Below, piece after piece: positions 52,544 to 59,374 of a DNA stretch of 64,000 nt (position 1 is its first letter; every line of letters begins with the position of its first letter). A model generated the notes under the pieces. It saw only the letters and a program-made list of their open reading frames with translations, did no database searches and was not told the DNA's origin. The stretch spans positions 2,326,001-2,390,000 of the forward strand of contig NZ_VSRN01000001.1 of assembly GCF_008369915.1 (NCBI RefSeq), given 5' to 3'. The position numbers and the translations under genes are program-made. Origin of the DNA: Dyadobacter sp. UC 10 (lineage in GTDB: Bacteria > Bacteroidota > Bacteroidia > Cytophagales > Spirosomataceae).

Positions 52544-52896
52544 GACACGTTTGTTTTCGGTTGATGTTGGTCAAAGGTTGGGGGAAGGGAGGCGAAAAAT
52601 CAAGTATGAAAAAGTATGAACTTTGCTTCAACTGGTGTTAAATGCATCCAGAAGTTGTTTAGGCACATTTTGCCTTATCTCGCGATAAAGTAGCGAAAGC
52701 GATAATTCCAGCTCGGAATTAAGAGAATCGTAAAGTGATTGGACAGTTTTTGGGATTGATGCTGGTCGCGAAGTAGAAATTTCGCTCCCAGGTCGAGCGG
52801 CAAATGAAGATTTTGCGCTGCTAAGATTAAAGAGATTGTCCGCCGCAGATATGCGATTTCGGCGCAACTGTAAACCAGAATGTAAACCAAACAAAA
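52544..52896. other. Right-end region of island
   Basis: About 350 nt. Contains the GTAAACCA pair at 52870-52889. On minus, a frame ending at 52628 reads a plausible helical segment (SLYDSLNSELELSLSLLYRE) but has no ATG start downstream of the tRNA, so it is not called as a gene; a TTG start is possible. Confidence 0.4.
52870..52889 (+). repeat. Paired GTAAACCA sites, right end of island
   Basis: GTAAACCA at 52870-52877 and 52882-52889, 12 bp apart, same orientation as the pair at 36369-36388. About 54 nt inside the att repeat. Candidate arm-type binding sites. Confidence 0.6.
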
Positions 52897-52930
52897 AACC
52901 GCTCGATAATTCAAAGATTATCAAGCGGTT
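52897..52930 (-). terminator. tRNA-Phe terminator supplied by the island
   Basis: A 14-bp stem with one mismatch (52897-52910 with 52917-52930), 6-nt loop, followed on minus by TTTTTTG. Lies 15 nt past the tRNA-Phe 3' end, inside the island. Confidence 0.8.
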
Positions 52931-52942
52931 AGCTTTGCATTC

Positions 52943-52966
52943 TGTGGTGATGGACGGAATCGAACC
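52943..52966 (-). repeat. att copy, right end (within tRNA-Phe)
   Basis: 24 nt identical to 36233-36256; covers the acceptor 3' strand and part of the T-arm of tRNA-Phe, which stays intact after integration. Confidence 0.9.
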
Positions 52967-53017
52967 GCCGACACAAGGATTTTCAGTCCTTTGCTCTACC
53001 GACTGAGCTACATCACC
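52945..53017 (-). tRNA. tRNA-Phe (anticodon GAA)
   Basis: 73-nt cloverleaf on minus: acceptor GGTGATG/CATCACC, D-arm TAGCTCAGTCGGTAGAGC, anticodon loop CTGAAAA (GAA), T-loop GGTTCGATTCC, discriminator A; CCA not encoded. Target of the island. Confidence 0.97.
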
Positions 53018-53044
53018 AGGCTCAATTGGTTCCCTTTGGGACTG

Positions 53045-53075
53045 CAAAACTAGAAGTTTGGTTTTGCTTTACAAA
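53045..53075 (-). promoter_or_regulatory. tRNA-Phe promoter, Bacteroidota type
   Basis: On minus: TTTG (53072-53075), 19-nt spacer, TAGTTTTG (53045-53052). Full match; predicted start about 20 nt before the tRNA. Confidence 0.75.
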
Positions 53076-53173
53076 TTATTTCCAAAAATATTTCTTCGAT
53101 ATTATCACTAACGCCAGTACAGCCCTGAAAATCTTCGTGTTACATAATATCGCCTTTATTTATTCAAAAACCA

Positions 53174-53204
53174 TTTGCTTCAAAACACATTTTTGCCATA
53201 TTTG
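53174..53204 (+). promoter_or_regulatory. Putative promoter for the Fe-S oxidoreductase operon
   Basis: TTTG (53174-53177), 19-nt spacer, CATATTTG (53197-53204), one mismatch to TAnnTTTG. Predicted start near 53211, about 44 nt before the ATG. Confidence 0.55.
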
Positions 53205-53254
53205 CTATGGTATGCTTGCATACTAATTCATGGCGCAGATTGAACATTTTTTAT

Positions 53255-54580
53255 ATGGCAGTGTTACAACAGGTTTTCTTTATCGCGCTTCTGGCTACCA
53301 TTTTCTGGCTGGTTTACAGGCGCGCGAGCCTGATCCGGAGTACGATATTGCTCGGGAAAAGCGAGGACAGGACAGACCAACCCGGGAAACGGCTATCGAC
53401 CATGCTGCGTGTTGCGTTTGGACAAAAAAAGATGTTTGATCGCCCGTTGATCGGTGTTCTTCACTTTGCTGTCTACATTGGTTTCATATTGATCAATATC
53501 GAAATTCTGGAAATCGTCCTGGACGGTGTTCTGGGAACACACAGGATTTTCGCGCCTGCTCTGGGAAGCTTTTATGTATACCTGATCGGCTTTTTTGAAA
53601 TATTGGCGTTTGGCGTTTTGCTGGCTTGTGTCATCTTTTTAATCCGTAGAAGCATTGTGCATGTGGACAGATTTCAGCCTGAAAAGCATCGGGAAATGAG
53701 CGGGTGGCCGCAGCTTGACGGTAAATTGATCCTCATTTTCGAAATCGTTCTAATGCTGGCCATTCTGTCCATGAATGCCGCAGATAGTGTATTGCAGGAA
53801 ATGGGCGATCCGCATTATACGCAGACAGGCAGTTTTCTGTTCAGCCAGTTTCTGAAACCGCTATTTACAGGTTGGGAACCCGATGCGCTTGTGATTTACG
53901 AGCGTTTTGCATGGTGGTTGCACATTATAGGCATTTTCGTCTTTGCCATTTATCTTACTTATTCCAAACACCTGCATATTGTGCTGGCATTTCCGAATAC
54001 TTATTTCGCGAGGCTGTCCCCAAAAGGTAAAATGAATAATATGCCAGAGATTACCAGCGAGGTGAAGGTGATGATCGGGCTTGAAAATCAAAATGCAGAT
54101 TCGGTTGTACCCGAGCGTTTTGGTGCCAAAGATGTCGGCGACCTGAGCTGGAAGAATCTTATGGATGCTTATTCCTGCACGGAATGCGGCAGGTGTACGG
54201 AGGCTTGTCCGGCCAATATTACCGGGAAAAAACTGTCGCCGCGAAAAATCATGATGGATACCCGCGACCGACTGGAAGATGTGGGTCGCAATATGCAGGC
54301 AAATGGCGGAATTTTTGTTCCTGACGATAAAAACCTGATCGGCGACTACATTCTTGAAGAGGAAATATTAGCATGTACCTCCTGCAATGCCTGTGTGCAG
54401 GAATGCCCGGTGCTAATCAATCCACTCGATATCATTTTACAGTTGCGCCGTTATAAAATAATGGATGAAGCGAAGGCACCTGGCTCCTGGAATATGATGT
54501 TTCAAAACCTGGATACCAATCAGGCGCCATGGAAATTTTCACCTGGGGACCGCTTTAATTGGGCTGACGCAATTAAGTAA
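53255..54580 (+). CDS. Membrane Fe-S oxidoreductase subunit (HdrC/NarI-like fusion)
   Basis: 441 residues from ATG 53255, which opens the first membrane helix (MAVLQQVFFIALLATIFWLVY). Five or so transmembrane segments with His residues typical of a haem-b membrane anchor, then a cytosolic ferredoxin-like domain with two 4Fe-4S motifs: CTECGRCTEACP (about 308-319) and CTSCNACVQECP near 385. The next gene encodes a CCG-domain partner. Together they resemble the HdrBC/LutA-like quinone-linked oxidoreductases seen in many Bacteroidota; electron donor unknown. Confidence 0.85.
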   Translation: MAVLQQVFFIALLATIFWLVYRRASLIRSTILLGKSEDRTDQPGKRLSTMLRVAFGQKKMFDRPLIGVLHFAVYIGFILINIEILEIVLDGVLGTHRIFAPALGSFYVYLIGFFEILAFGVLLACVIFLIRRSIVHVDRFQPEKHREMSGWPQLDGKLILIFEIVLMLAILSMNAADSVLQEMGDPHYTQTGSFLFSQFLKPLFTGWEPDALVIYERFAWWLHIIGIFVFAIYLTYSKHLHIVLAFPNTYFARLSPKGKMNNMPEITSEVKVMIGLENQNADSVVPERFGAKDVGDLSWKNLMDAYSCTECGRCTEACPANITGKKLSPRKIMMDTRDRLEDVGRNMQANGGIFVPDDKNLIGDYILEEEILACTSCNACVQECPVLINPLDIILQLRRYKIMDEAKAPGSWNMMFQNLDTNQAPWKFSPGDRFNWADAIK

Positions 54581-54611
54581 CATATTAATAAGAATTAATT
54601 ATTCCTGAAAA

Positions 54612-55409
54612 ATGGAGGAAAACTCATATAAGGTCCCTACAATGGCAGAAATGGCCGCGGAAAATGAAACTCCCGAGGTTTTGTTCTGGGTAGGTTGCGC
54701 CGGTTCTTTCGATGACCGCTACAAGAAAGTGACAGTGGCTTTCGTCAAAATATTAAATAAAGCAAAGGTAAAATTCGCTGTGCTGGGTACCGAAGAAAGC
54801 TGCACGGGAGATCCAGCGCGGCGGGCAGGAAATGAATTCACTTTCCAAATGCTCGCAATGTCCAACATTCAGGTGCTCGATATGTATGGAGTTAAGAAAA
54901 TCGTGACCGCTTGCCCGCATTGTTTTAATACCCTGAAAAATGAATATCCCGAGCTGGGCGGCAACTATGAAGTGCTCCACCACTCCGAGTATTTACAGCA
55001 GCTTATCGACGAAGGAAGGGTAAGACCGGAGAATGGCGAAACGTTCAAAGGTAAGAAGGTAACTTTCCACGATTCGTGCTATCTCGGTCGCGCCAACGAT
55101 ATTTATGAAGCGCCAAGACACGTACTGGAAGCCCTGGATGCAGATCTTTTTGAAATGAAAAGATCGAAAGTGAAAGGACTTTGCTGCGGTGCGGGTGGCG
55201 GCCAGATGTTTAAAGAACCTGAAAAGGGCAACAAGGATATCAATATCGAACGCATTGAAGAGGCGCTGGCAACCGGCGCCGATACTATTGCAGTAGCCTG
55301 TCCGTTTTGTATGATTATGATGACCGACGGGCTCAAAAACAAAGAAAAGGAGGATTCGGTCAGGATTTATGATATTGCTGAACTCGTAGCAAAGGCTAAT
55401 GGACTTTAA
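54612..55409 (+). CDS. CCG-domain Fe-S oxidoreductase (HdrB/LutA-like)
   Basis: 265 residues with two Cys-rich CCG domains: WVGCAGSFDDRY with ESCTGDPARRAGNEF and TACPHCFNTLKNEYP in the first, and FHDSCYLGRANDIYEAPR with LCCGAGGGQMF and VACPFCMIMM in the second. These bind an Fe-S cluster of the heterodisulfide-reductase type. 31 nt after the membrane subunit gene; clearly one operon and probably one complex at the inner membrane. Confidence 0.87.
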   Translation: MEENSYKVPTMAEMAAENETPEVLFWVGCAGSFDDRYKKVTVAFVKILNKAKVKFAVLGTEESCTGDPARRAGNEFTFQMLAMSNIQVLDMYGVKKIVTACPHCFNTLKNEYPELGGNYEVLHHSEYLQQLIDEGRVRPENGETFKGKKVTFHDSCYLGRANDIYEAPRHVLEALDADLFEMKRSKVKGLCCGAGGGQMFKEPEKGNKDINIERIEEALATGADTIAVACPFCMIMMTDGLKNKEKEDSVRIYDIAELVAKANGL

Positions 55410-55500
55410 TTCAAAAGAATCCTTAAGAACTTAGTCGCGCCCACCGTTGTTGAAAATTCAGCATACAAAATACCGTGATAAAAGCTTAACTTTTTAAAAT

Positions 55501-56001
55501 ATGTACATCCCGTTTAGTGATATCGATTTTCAGTCCAGAGTCTGGGTATATCAGGCGAACCGCAAACTGAGTGATTCCGAGACCGGCATTATTACCGAAA
55601 CTTTAAAAGCGTCGCTGGACTCGTGGGAGGCGCACGGAAAACCTTTAACGGCATCCGGAAAGGTGTTCGAACATCGTTTTGTTGTGATTGCGGTTGATGA
55701 AAGGGACGAGCTGCCAAGTGGCTGTTCGATCGATAAGTCTGTGCATTGGTTGCAGGAAATCGGGAATCGCATGCAGATTGACTTTTTCGACAGATCGCTC
55801 GCTTATTTTGATGATAATGGAGAAGTTCAAACAATACCTGTTGCCAAAATAAAAGCATCGGTGCAGGAAGAAATCATTGTTCCTTCGACTACTGTTTTCG
55901 ATAATCAGGTAGCGACTAAAGCGCAATGGATGAACCGTTGGAAAATTCCCGCTTCCAATTCCTGGCTGAACCGTTATTTCACACAGCAGACCAATTTGTA
56001 G
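55501..56001 (+). CDS. Conserved hypothetical protein
   Basis: 166 residues, soluble. MYIPFSDIDFQSRVWVYQANR start; HWLQEIGNRMQIDFFDRSLAYF in the middle. The sequence resembles a Bacteroidota protein often labelled ABC transporter ATPase, but no Walker A, signature or Walker B motif is present, so that label is not supported. Found in the same transcription direction before gldH. Function unknown. Confidence 0.75.
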   Translation: MYIPFSDIDFQSRVWVYQANRKLSDSETGIITETLKASLDSWEAHGKPLTASGKVFEHRFVVIAVDERDELPSGCSIDKSVHWLQEIGNRMQIDFFDRSLAYFDDNGEVQTIPVAKIKASVQEEIIVPSTTVFDNQVATKAQWMNRWKIPASNSWLNRYFTQQTNL

Positions 56002-56041
56002 TAAAAATGGATAGTTTTGGAAGTCCAATAGCTAATCTCAC

Positions 56042-56524
56042 ATGAAGTTTTCCGGAATTTTTGCCGCTTTATTGCTTTGCCTGTCCCTCGTCTCCTGTGA
56101 TGATAGTATTGTTTATAAAGCGCATGAAGATATTGACGACGGACTTTGGTATATCAAAAATAAGCCGGCATTCAAAATAGAGATCACCGACACCACGCAG
56201 GTTTACAACCTCTATTATTTGTTGAGAAATACACTTCAATATCCTTACTATAATCTTTACCTCACCCGCAACTTCACCGGCCCGGACAAGCAACTGATCT
56301 CAAACACGCTGGAAGAAGTGTACTTGTCCAATGAAATGACCGGCAAGCCGTATGGTCACGGACTGGGTGATCTTTTTGACCATAAAATACCTTTCCTGAA
56401 AAACTATCGCTTCTCCAAATCCGGTATTTACACCATCACGCTTTCACAATCCATGCGACAAAATCCGCTTCCTTTTGTGATGAGCGTTGGTATTAGCGTC
56501 GAAAAAGTACAGGTTAACAAATAG
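56042..56524 (+). CDS. gldH: Gliding motility lipoprotein GldH
   Basis: 160 residues. Lipoprotein signal MKFSGIFAALLLCLSLVSC with Cys19 followed by Asp-Asp; the body has the GldH pattern YKAHEDIDDGLWYIKNKPAFKIEITDT, YYLLRNTLQYPYYNLYL and YGHGLGDLFDHKIPFLKNY. Needed for gliding in Flavobacterium; widespread also in non-gliding Bacteroidota. Agrees with porT and the sorting-tail proteins in this window. Confidence 0.88.
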   Translation: MKFSGIFAALLLCLSLVSCDDSIVYKAHEDIDDGLWYIKNKPAFKIEITDTTQVYNLYYLLRNTLQYPYYNLYLTRNFTGPDKQLISNTLEEVYLSNEMTGKPYGHGLGDLFDHKIPFLKNYRFSKSGIYTITLSQSMRQNPLPFVMSVGISVEKVQVNK

Positions 56525-56526
56525 GA

Positions 56527-57750
56527 CTATACATTCGGAGCATTCCCTGGAAGCGTAGAAGAAGAACCCTCCGGTTTTTTTCTTGGCTTGTTTCGGTACC
56601 TTCTGTAAGACTTTTTCTTGAATTCGTTGACTGTCTGCTCCCGCTGGATCTCCGCCTGTTCAGCTGCGACTTCGTGCACAGGTTCACCCAGCAAAAATCC
56701 GTAAGGTTCCAAACTTGGGACTGTATCAAAAATCACTTTCAGAATAGCCGTAACCGGTAATGCAAGGATTAAGCCCGAAAGCCCCCAAAGCTGACCGCCC
56801 AGAAACAATGCGATAATCGCTGCCAGCGGGTTCACACTCACTTTGGAACCAACGATATTGGGCGTAATGAAATTTCCTTCCAGGAACTGTACGAAACTCA
56901 TAATGCCGATCACACCGACAGCATACCAGGGAGAATCCATCGTGACAATACTCAGCAATGCAGGCAAAACCGAGCCAATCAGTATTCCGATGTAAGGAAT
57001 CAAAATCAGGAAACCAGCCAGAAAACCGAAGAATATAGCATGCGGGATTCCCAGTAATAGAAGCCCGATACTATTTAAAACACCCACAATTAAAATCACT
57101 AAAAATAATCCTGAGAGATAGCTCTGGATCACTTCATATATTTTTCTTAACAAAAGGTTTAAATCCTCGTTCGGTACTTTTCGGATAGCTTTGTGCACGA
57201 ACATTCTGAAAAAATCGCGGTAAAGCATGAAAAAGAAAATATACAGCGGGATTAATACAAAGGTCGAAATGGCGCCGGTCGTAGTTACAAGCGTGTTAAG
57301 CAGGAATGCGCGGCCTTCGGTCAACGCGTTAACAAGGTATTTTTTCCCCTCGCTGACTTGCTGCGTACGACTGATATTTAAGTACCGCTCACCCATCGCC
57401 AAAGTTTGGTCCATGATGATTTCAGCCTTTTCGGTAATACGCGGCAACTCCTCGGCAAAGCTTCCGATCTGGATCGAGACAACGTAGACCAGAATAACGA
57501 TGACAACAAATAAGGTCAGGATACTCAGTAAAATAGCGCCGATCCGGGGTACTTTGTGCCGTTCCAGCCACGCACAAACCGGGTAAAGCAGGATAGCGAG
57601 GAGGATAGAAAATGCGAGTGGTATAATTGTTTCCCTCAGTGTATAAAGAATGTAAACTGTCGCGATAAGGGCAACAAGTGTGCTTGCCAGCTTTAAGTAA
57701 ATAGGGGTTTCTCTATCTTTGTCAGGCAGGGGGCGTAATGTTGAATTCAT
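56527..57750 (-). CDS. AI-2E family transporter (PerM/YdiK-like permease)
   Basis: 407 residues from ATG 57750: about seven to eight membrane helices with the family segments LPLYIFFFMLYRD-like and GIPHAIFFGFLAGFLILIPYIGILIGSVLPA in pieces, FLEGNFITPNIVGSKVSVNPL. The charged C-terminal tail (KKKSYRRYRNKPRKKPEG) is cytosolic. Substrate not predictable; AI-2 export and ion transport have been proposed for relatives. It converges with gldH with 2 nt between stops, and its start codon overlaps that of the divergent gene. Confidence 0.85.
   Translation of the reverse strand: MNSTLRPLPDKDRETPIYLKLASTLVALIATVYILYTLRETIIPLAFSILLAILLYPVCAWLERHKVPRIGAILLSILTLFVVIVILVYVVSIQIGSFAEELPRITEKAEIIMDQTLAMGERYLNISRTQQVSEGKKYLVNALTEGRAFLLNTLVTTTGAISTFVLIPLYIFFFMLYRDFFRMFVHKAIRKVPNEDLNLLLRKIYEVIQSYLSGLFLVILIVGVLNSIGLLLLGIPHAIFFGFLAGFLILIPYIGILIGSVLPALLSIVTMDSPWYAVGVIGIMSFVQFLEGNFITPNIVGSKVSVNPLAAIIALFLGGQLWGLSGLILALPVTAILKVIFDTVPSLEPYGFLLGEPVHEVAAEQAEIQREQTVNEFKKKSYRRYRNKPRKKPEGSSSTLPGNAPNV
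57714..57721 (+). promoter_or_regulatory. Putative -7 element for the 57749 gene
   Basis: TATCTTTG matches TAnnTTTG and ends 27 nt before ATG 57749. A TTTA at 57692-57695 could be a weak -33 box (18-nt spacing). The site lies inside the 5' end of the permease gene. Confidence 0.45.
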
Positions 57751-58576
57751 GGATAAATTAATGTACGTATGGTTTGCGGTCAAGACACTGTTTTCTACCT
57801 GCCAGTCGGATTATAAAATTAACGATTTCGAGAAAGTACGGTCTCATTACAAAATTAGCAAAATAGGCAAGCTCCCCAGCTCTATTTCAGAAAGTTCAGG
57901 GCTTGCCAGGTCACACAATGAAAACATATTCTGGTCACATAACGATAGCGGTGGAAAAGCGGAACTCTATGGTTTTGATCTGACCGGCAAACTTGTCTCA
58001 ATAAAAGCAATTTCACAGGCAAGAAATGTGGATTGGGAAGACCTCGCAGAAGACAAGGCCGGCAATATCTATATCGGGGACTTTGGAAATAACTCCAACA
58101 GTCGCTCAACATTTGAAATTTATAAGCATAATACCCTCGACTCCACTACCCAGCTCATTAAATTTAAATACGCGGAACAGCAAAACGGGAGGAACCGCAT
58201 TTTCGATTCCGAGGCTCTTTTTCATTATCAGGGAAACCTTTACCTATTTTCAAAAAATTGGAAGAATGATCCAGTGGTGAGAATGTACCAGCTTTCGGAC
58301 AAGGCTGGTGACTATGTGGTAAATGCAGTCGATAGCCTTCCAATTAATACACAGGTAACTTCTGCAGATATCAGTCCCGACGGTAAAAGGTTTGCACTGC
58401 TGACGTATGGGAAAGTACTTATTTTTGAAGTATCCGGTGAGGGCATTAATTTTAGTAAGCCGCTGGGCTGTTTCCGGTTAGTCAAAAAGCAAAACGAAGC
58501 GATCCTTTTTTTGAACAATACCGATATGCTGGTTACAAATGAGCAAAGAGATATGTACCGGATTACTTATCGCTGA
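57749..58576 (+). CDS. Hypothetical secreted/lipoprotein-like protein with beta-propeller-like body
   Basis: 275 residues from ATG 57749. A short N-terminal hydrophobic stretch ends LFSTCQSD, a possible lipobox. The body has SSISESSGLARSHNENIFWSHNDSGGKAELYGFDL, DWEDLAEDKAGNIYIGDFGNN and SADISPDGKRFALLTYG, resembling propeller blades of the SdiA-regulated/NHL kind. The ATG shares bases with the divergent permease start (CATG at 57748-57751). A start at 57761 is also possible. Confidence 0.68.
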   Translation: MDKLMYVWFAVKTLFSTCQSDYKINDFEKVRSHYKISKIGKLPSSISESSGLARSHNENIFWSHNDSGGKAELYGFDLTGKLVSIKAISQARNVDWEDLAEDKAGNIYIGDFGNNSNSRSTFEIYKHNTLDSTTQLIKFKYAEQQNGRNRIFDSEALFHYQGNLYLFSKNWKNDPVVRMYQLSDKAGDYVVNAVDSLPINTQVTSADISPDGKRFALLTYGKVLIFEVSGEGINFSKPLGCFRLVKKQNEAILFLNNTDMLVTNEQRDMYRITYR

Positions 58577-58579
58577 TAT

Positions 58580-58587
58580 TAAGTTTG
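58580..58587 (+). promoter_or_regulatory. Putative -7 element for the response regulator gene
   Basis: TAAGTTTG (TAnnTTTG). An ATGTGA/TCACAT palindrome with 3-nt spacer follows at 58613-58627, in what would be the leader, and could be an operator. Confidence 0.4.
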
Positions 58588-58663
58588 TGTTAATAATTGC
58601 GGGAAACATGTAATGTGAACATCACATCCTCTAATTTCGAATCGCGTTTTAATCATAAAAACA

Positions 58664-59374
58664 ATGAGCACCACGAAATCCGCTGTTTCAGCACCGAAAG
58701 TACTAGTAGTGGATGATGATTCCGATATTGTTGAACTCCTAGAATATAACTTAACCAAGGAAGGCTACTCGGTACTTACAGCTTCAAACGGAAAAAAAGC
58801 CATTGAAACTGCCAAAACATTTATACCAGACTTGATCCTTCTGGACATTATGATGCCGCAGCTTGACGGTATCGAAACCGGGCGAATTCTTCGCCAGAAT
58901 CCCGATATTAAAAACACCTATATCCTGTTTCTGACTGCACGTTCCGAAGAATACTCGGAAGTAGCTGCATTTGATGTGGGCGCCGACGATTACATCACAA
59001 AGCCGATTAAGCCAAGGGCCTTAATGAGCCGGATCAATGCATTGTTTCGCCGGGAAGCTCAAAAAGCGGAGTCTGGTGATACGATCGATATTCTCGACCT
59101 GTCTATTAACAGGAAAAATTACACTGTGACCCAGGCCGGTGAGAAGGCGACGGTACTCCCGAAAAAGGAGTTTGAATTGCTGTTCTTTCTGGCGCAAACG
59201 CCCAATAAGGTTTTCAGTCGCGACGAATTGCTGCAGAAAATCTGGGGTGCAGATATTTATGTGCTCGAAAGAACTGTCGACGTACATATCAGAAAGTTAC
59301 GCGAAAAACTGGGCGACAGATATATTAAAACTCTGAAAGGCGTAGGTTATATGTTTAGCAACGAACTCAGCTGA
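58664..59374 (+). CDS. OmpR/PhoB-type response regulator
   Basis: 236 residues. Receiver domain with acidic pair DDDSD at 17-21, phospho-acceptor Asp61 (LLDIMMPQLDG), Thr91 (FLTAR) and Lys113 (YITKPIKP). The C-terminal winged-helix DNA-binding domain has LPKKEFELLFFLAQTPNKVFSR and TVDVHIRKLREKL followed by KTLKGVGYMF. No histidine kinase gene is adjacent, so its partner lies elsewhere. Monocistronic, convergent with the AsmA-like gene. Confidence 0.92.
   Translation: MSTTKSAVSAPKVLVVDDDSDIVELLEYNLTKEGYSVLTASNGKKAIETAKTFIPDLILLDIMMPQLDGIETGRILRQNPDIKNTYILFLTARSEEYSEVAAFDVGADDYITKPIKPRALMSRINALFRREAQKAESGDTIDILDLSINRKNYTVTQAGEKATVLPKKEFELLFFLAQTPNKVFSRDELLQKIWGADIYVLERTVDVHIRKLREKLGDRYIKTLKGVGYMFSNELS

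Larger units (their letters stand above)
36233..52966. mobile_element. Integrative mobilizable element in tRNA-Phe, carrying a Dnd cluster
   Basis: About 16.7 kb bounded by the exact 24-bp repeat of the tRNA-Phe 3' end. Left to right: tyrosine recombinase, unknown protein, dndA, dndEDC, dndB-like DGQHR gene, RelA/SpoT-like gene, relaxase, mobC, candidate oriT, membrane protein, ParA-like ATPase, small protein, Toprim primase, GGAAC iterons, RepA-like ATPase, excisionase-like HTH. No conjugation (tra/T4SS) genes are seen, so transfer would need a helper. The replication-like module suggests that the excised circle may replicate. The dnd and RelA/SpoT part is visibly more AT-rich than the flanking chromosome. 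Confidence 0.9.

Noticed and set aside
36431..53017. dndF, dndG and dndH or a classical restriction enzyme inside the island
   Set aside because: Every sizeable gene between the att copies was read; none shows DndFGH-type or restriction endonuclease motifs. They may exist outside the window.
52628..53047. 139-residue minus frame running through tRNA-Phe
   Set aside because: Its first 40 residues are the translated tRNA gene. Only the last part could be protein and it has no ATG start.
55501..56001. ABC transporter ATPase label for the 166-residue protein
   Set aside because: No Walker A, signature or Walker B motif; the label seems to be an inherited misannotation.
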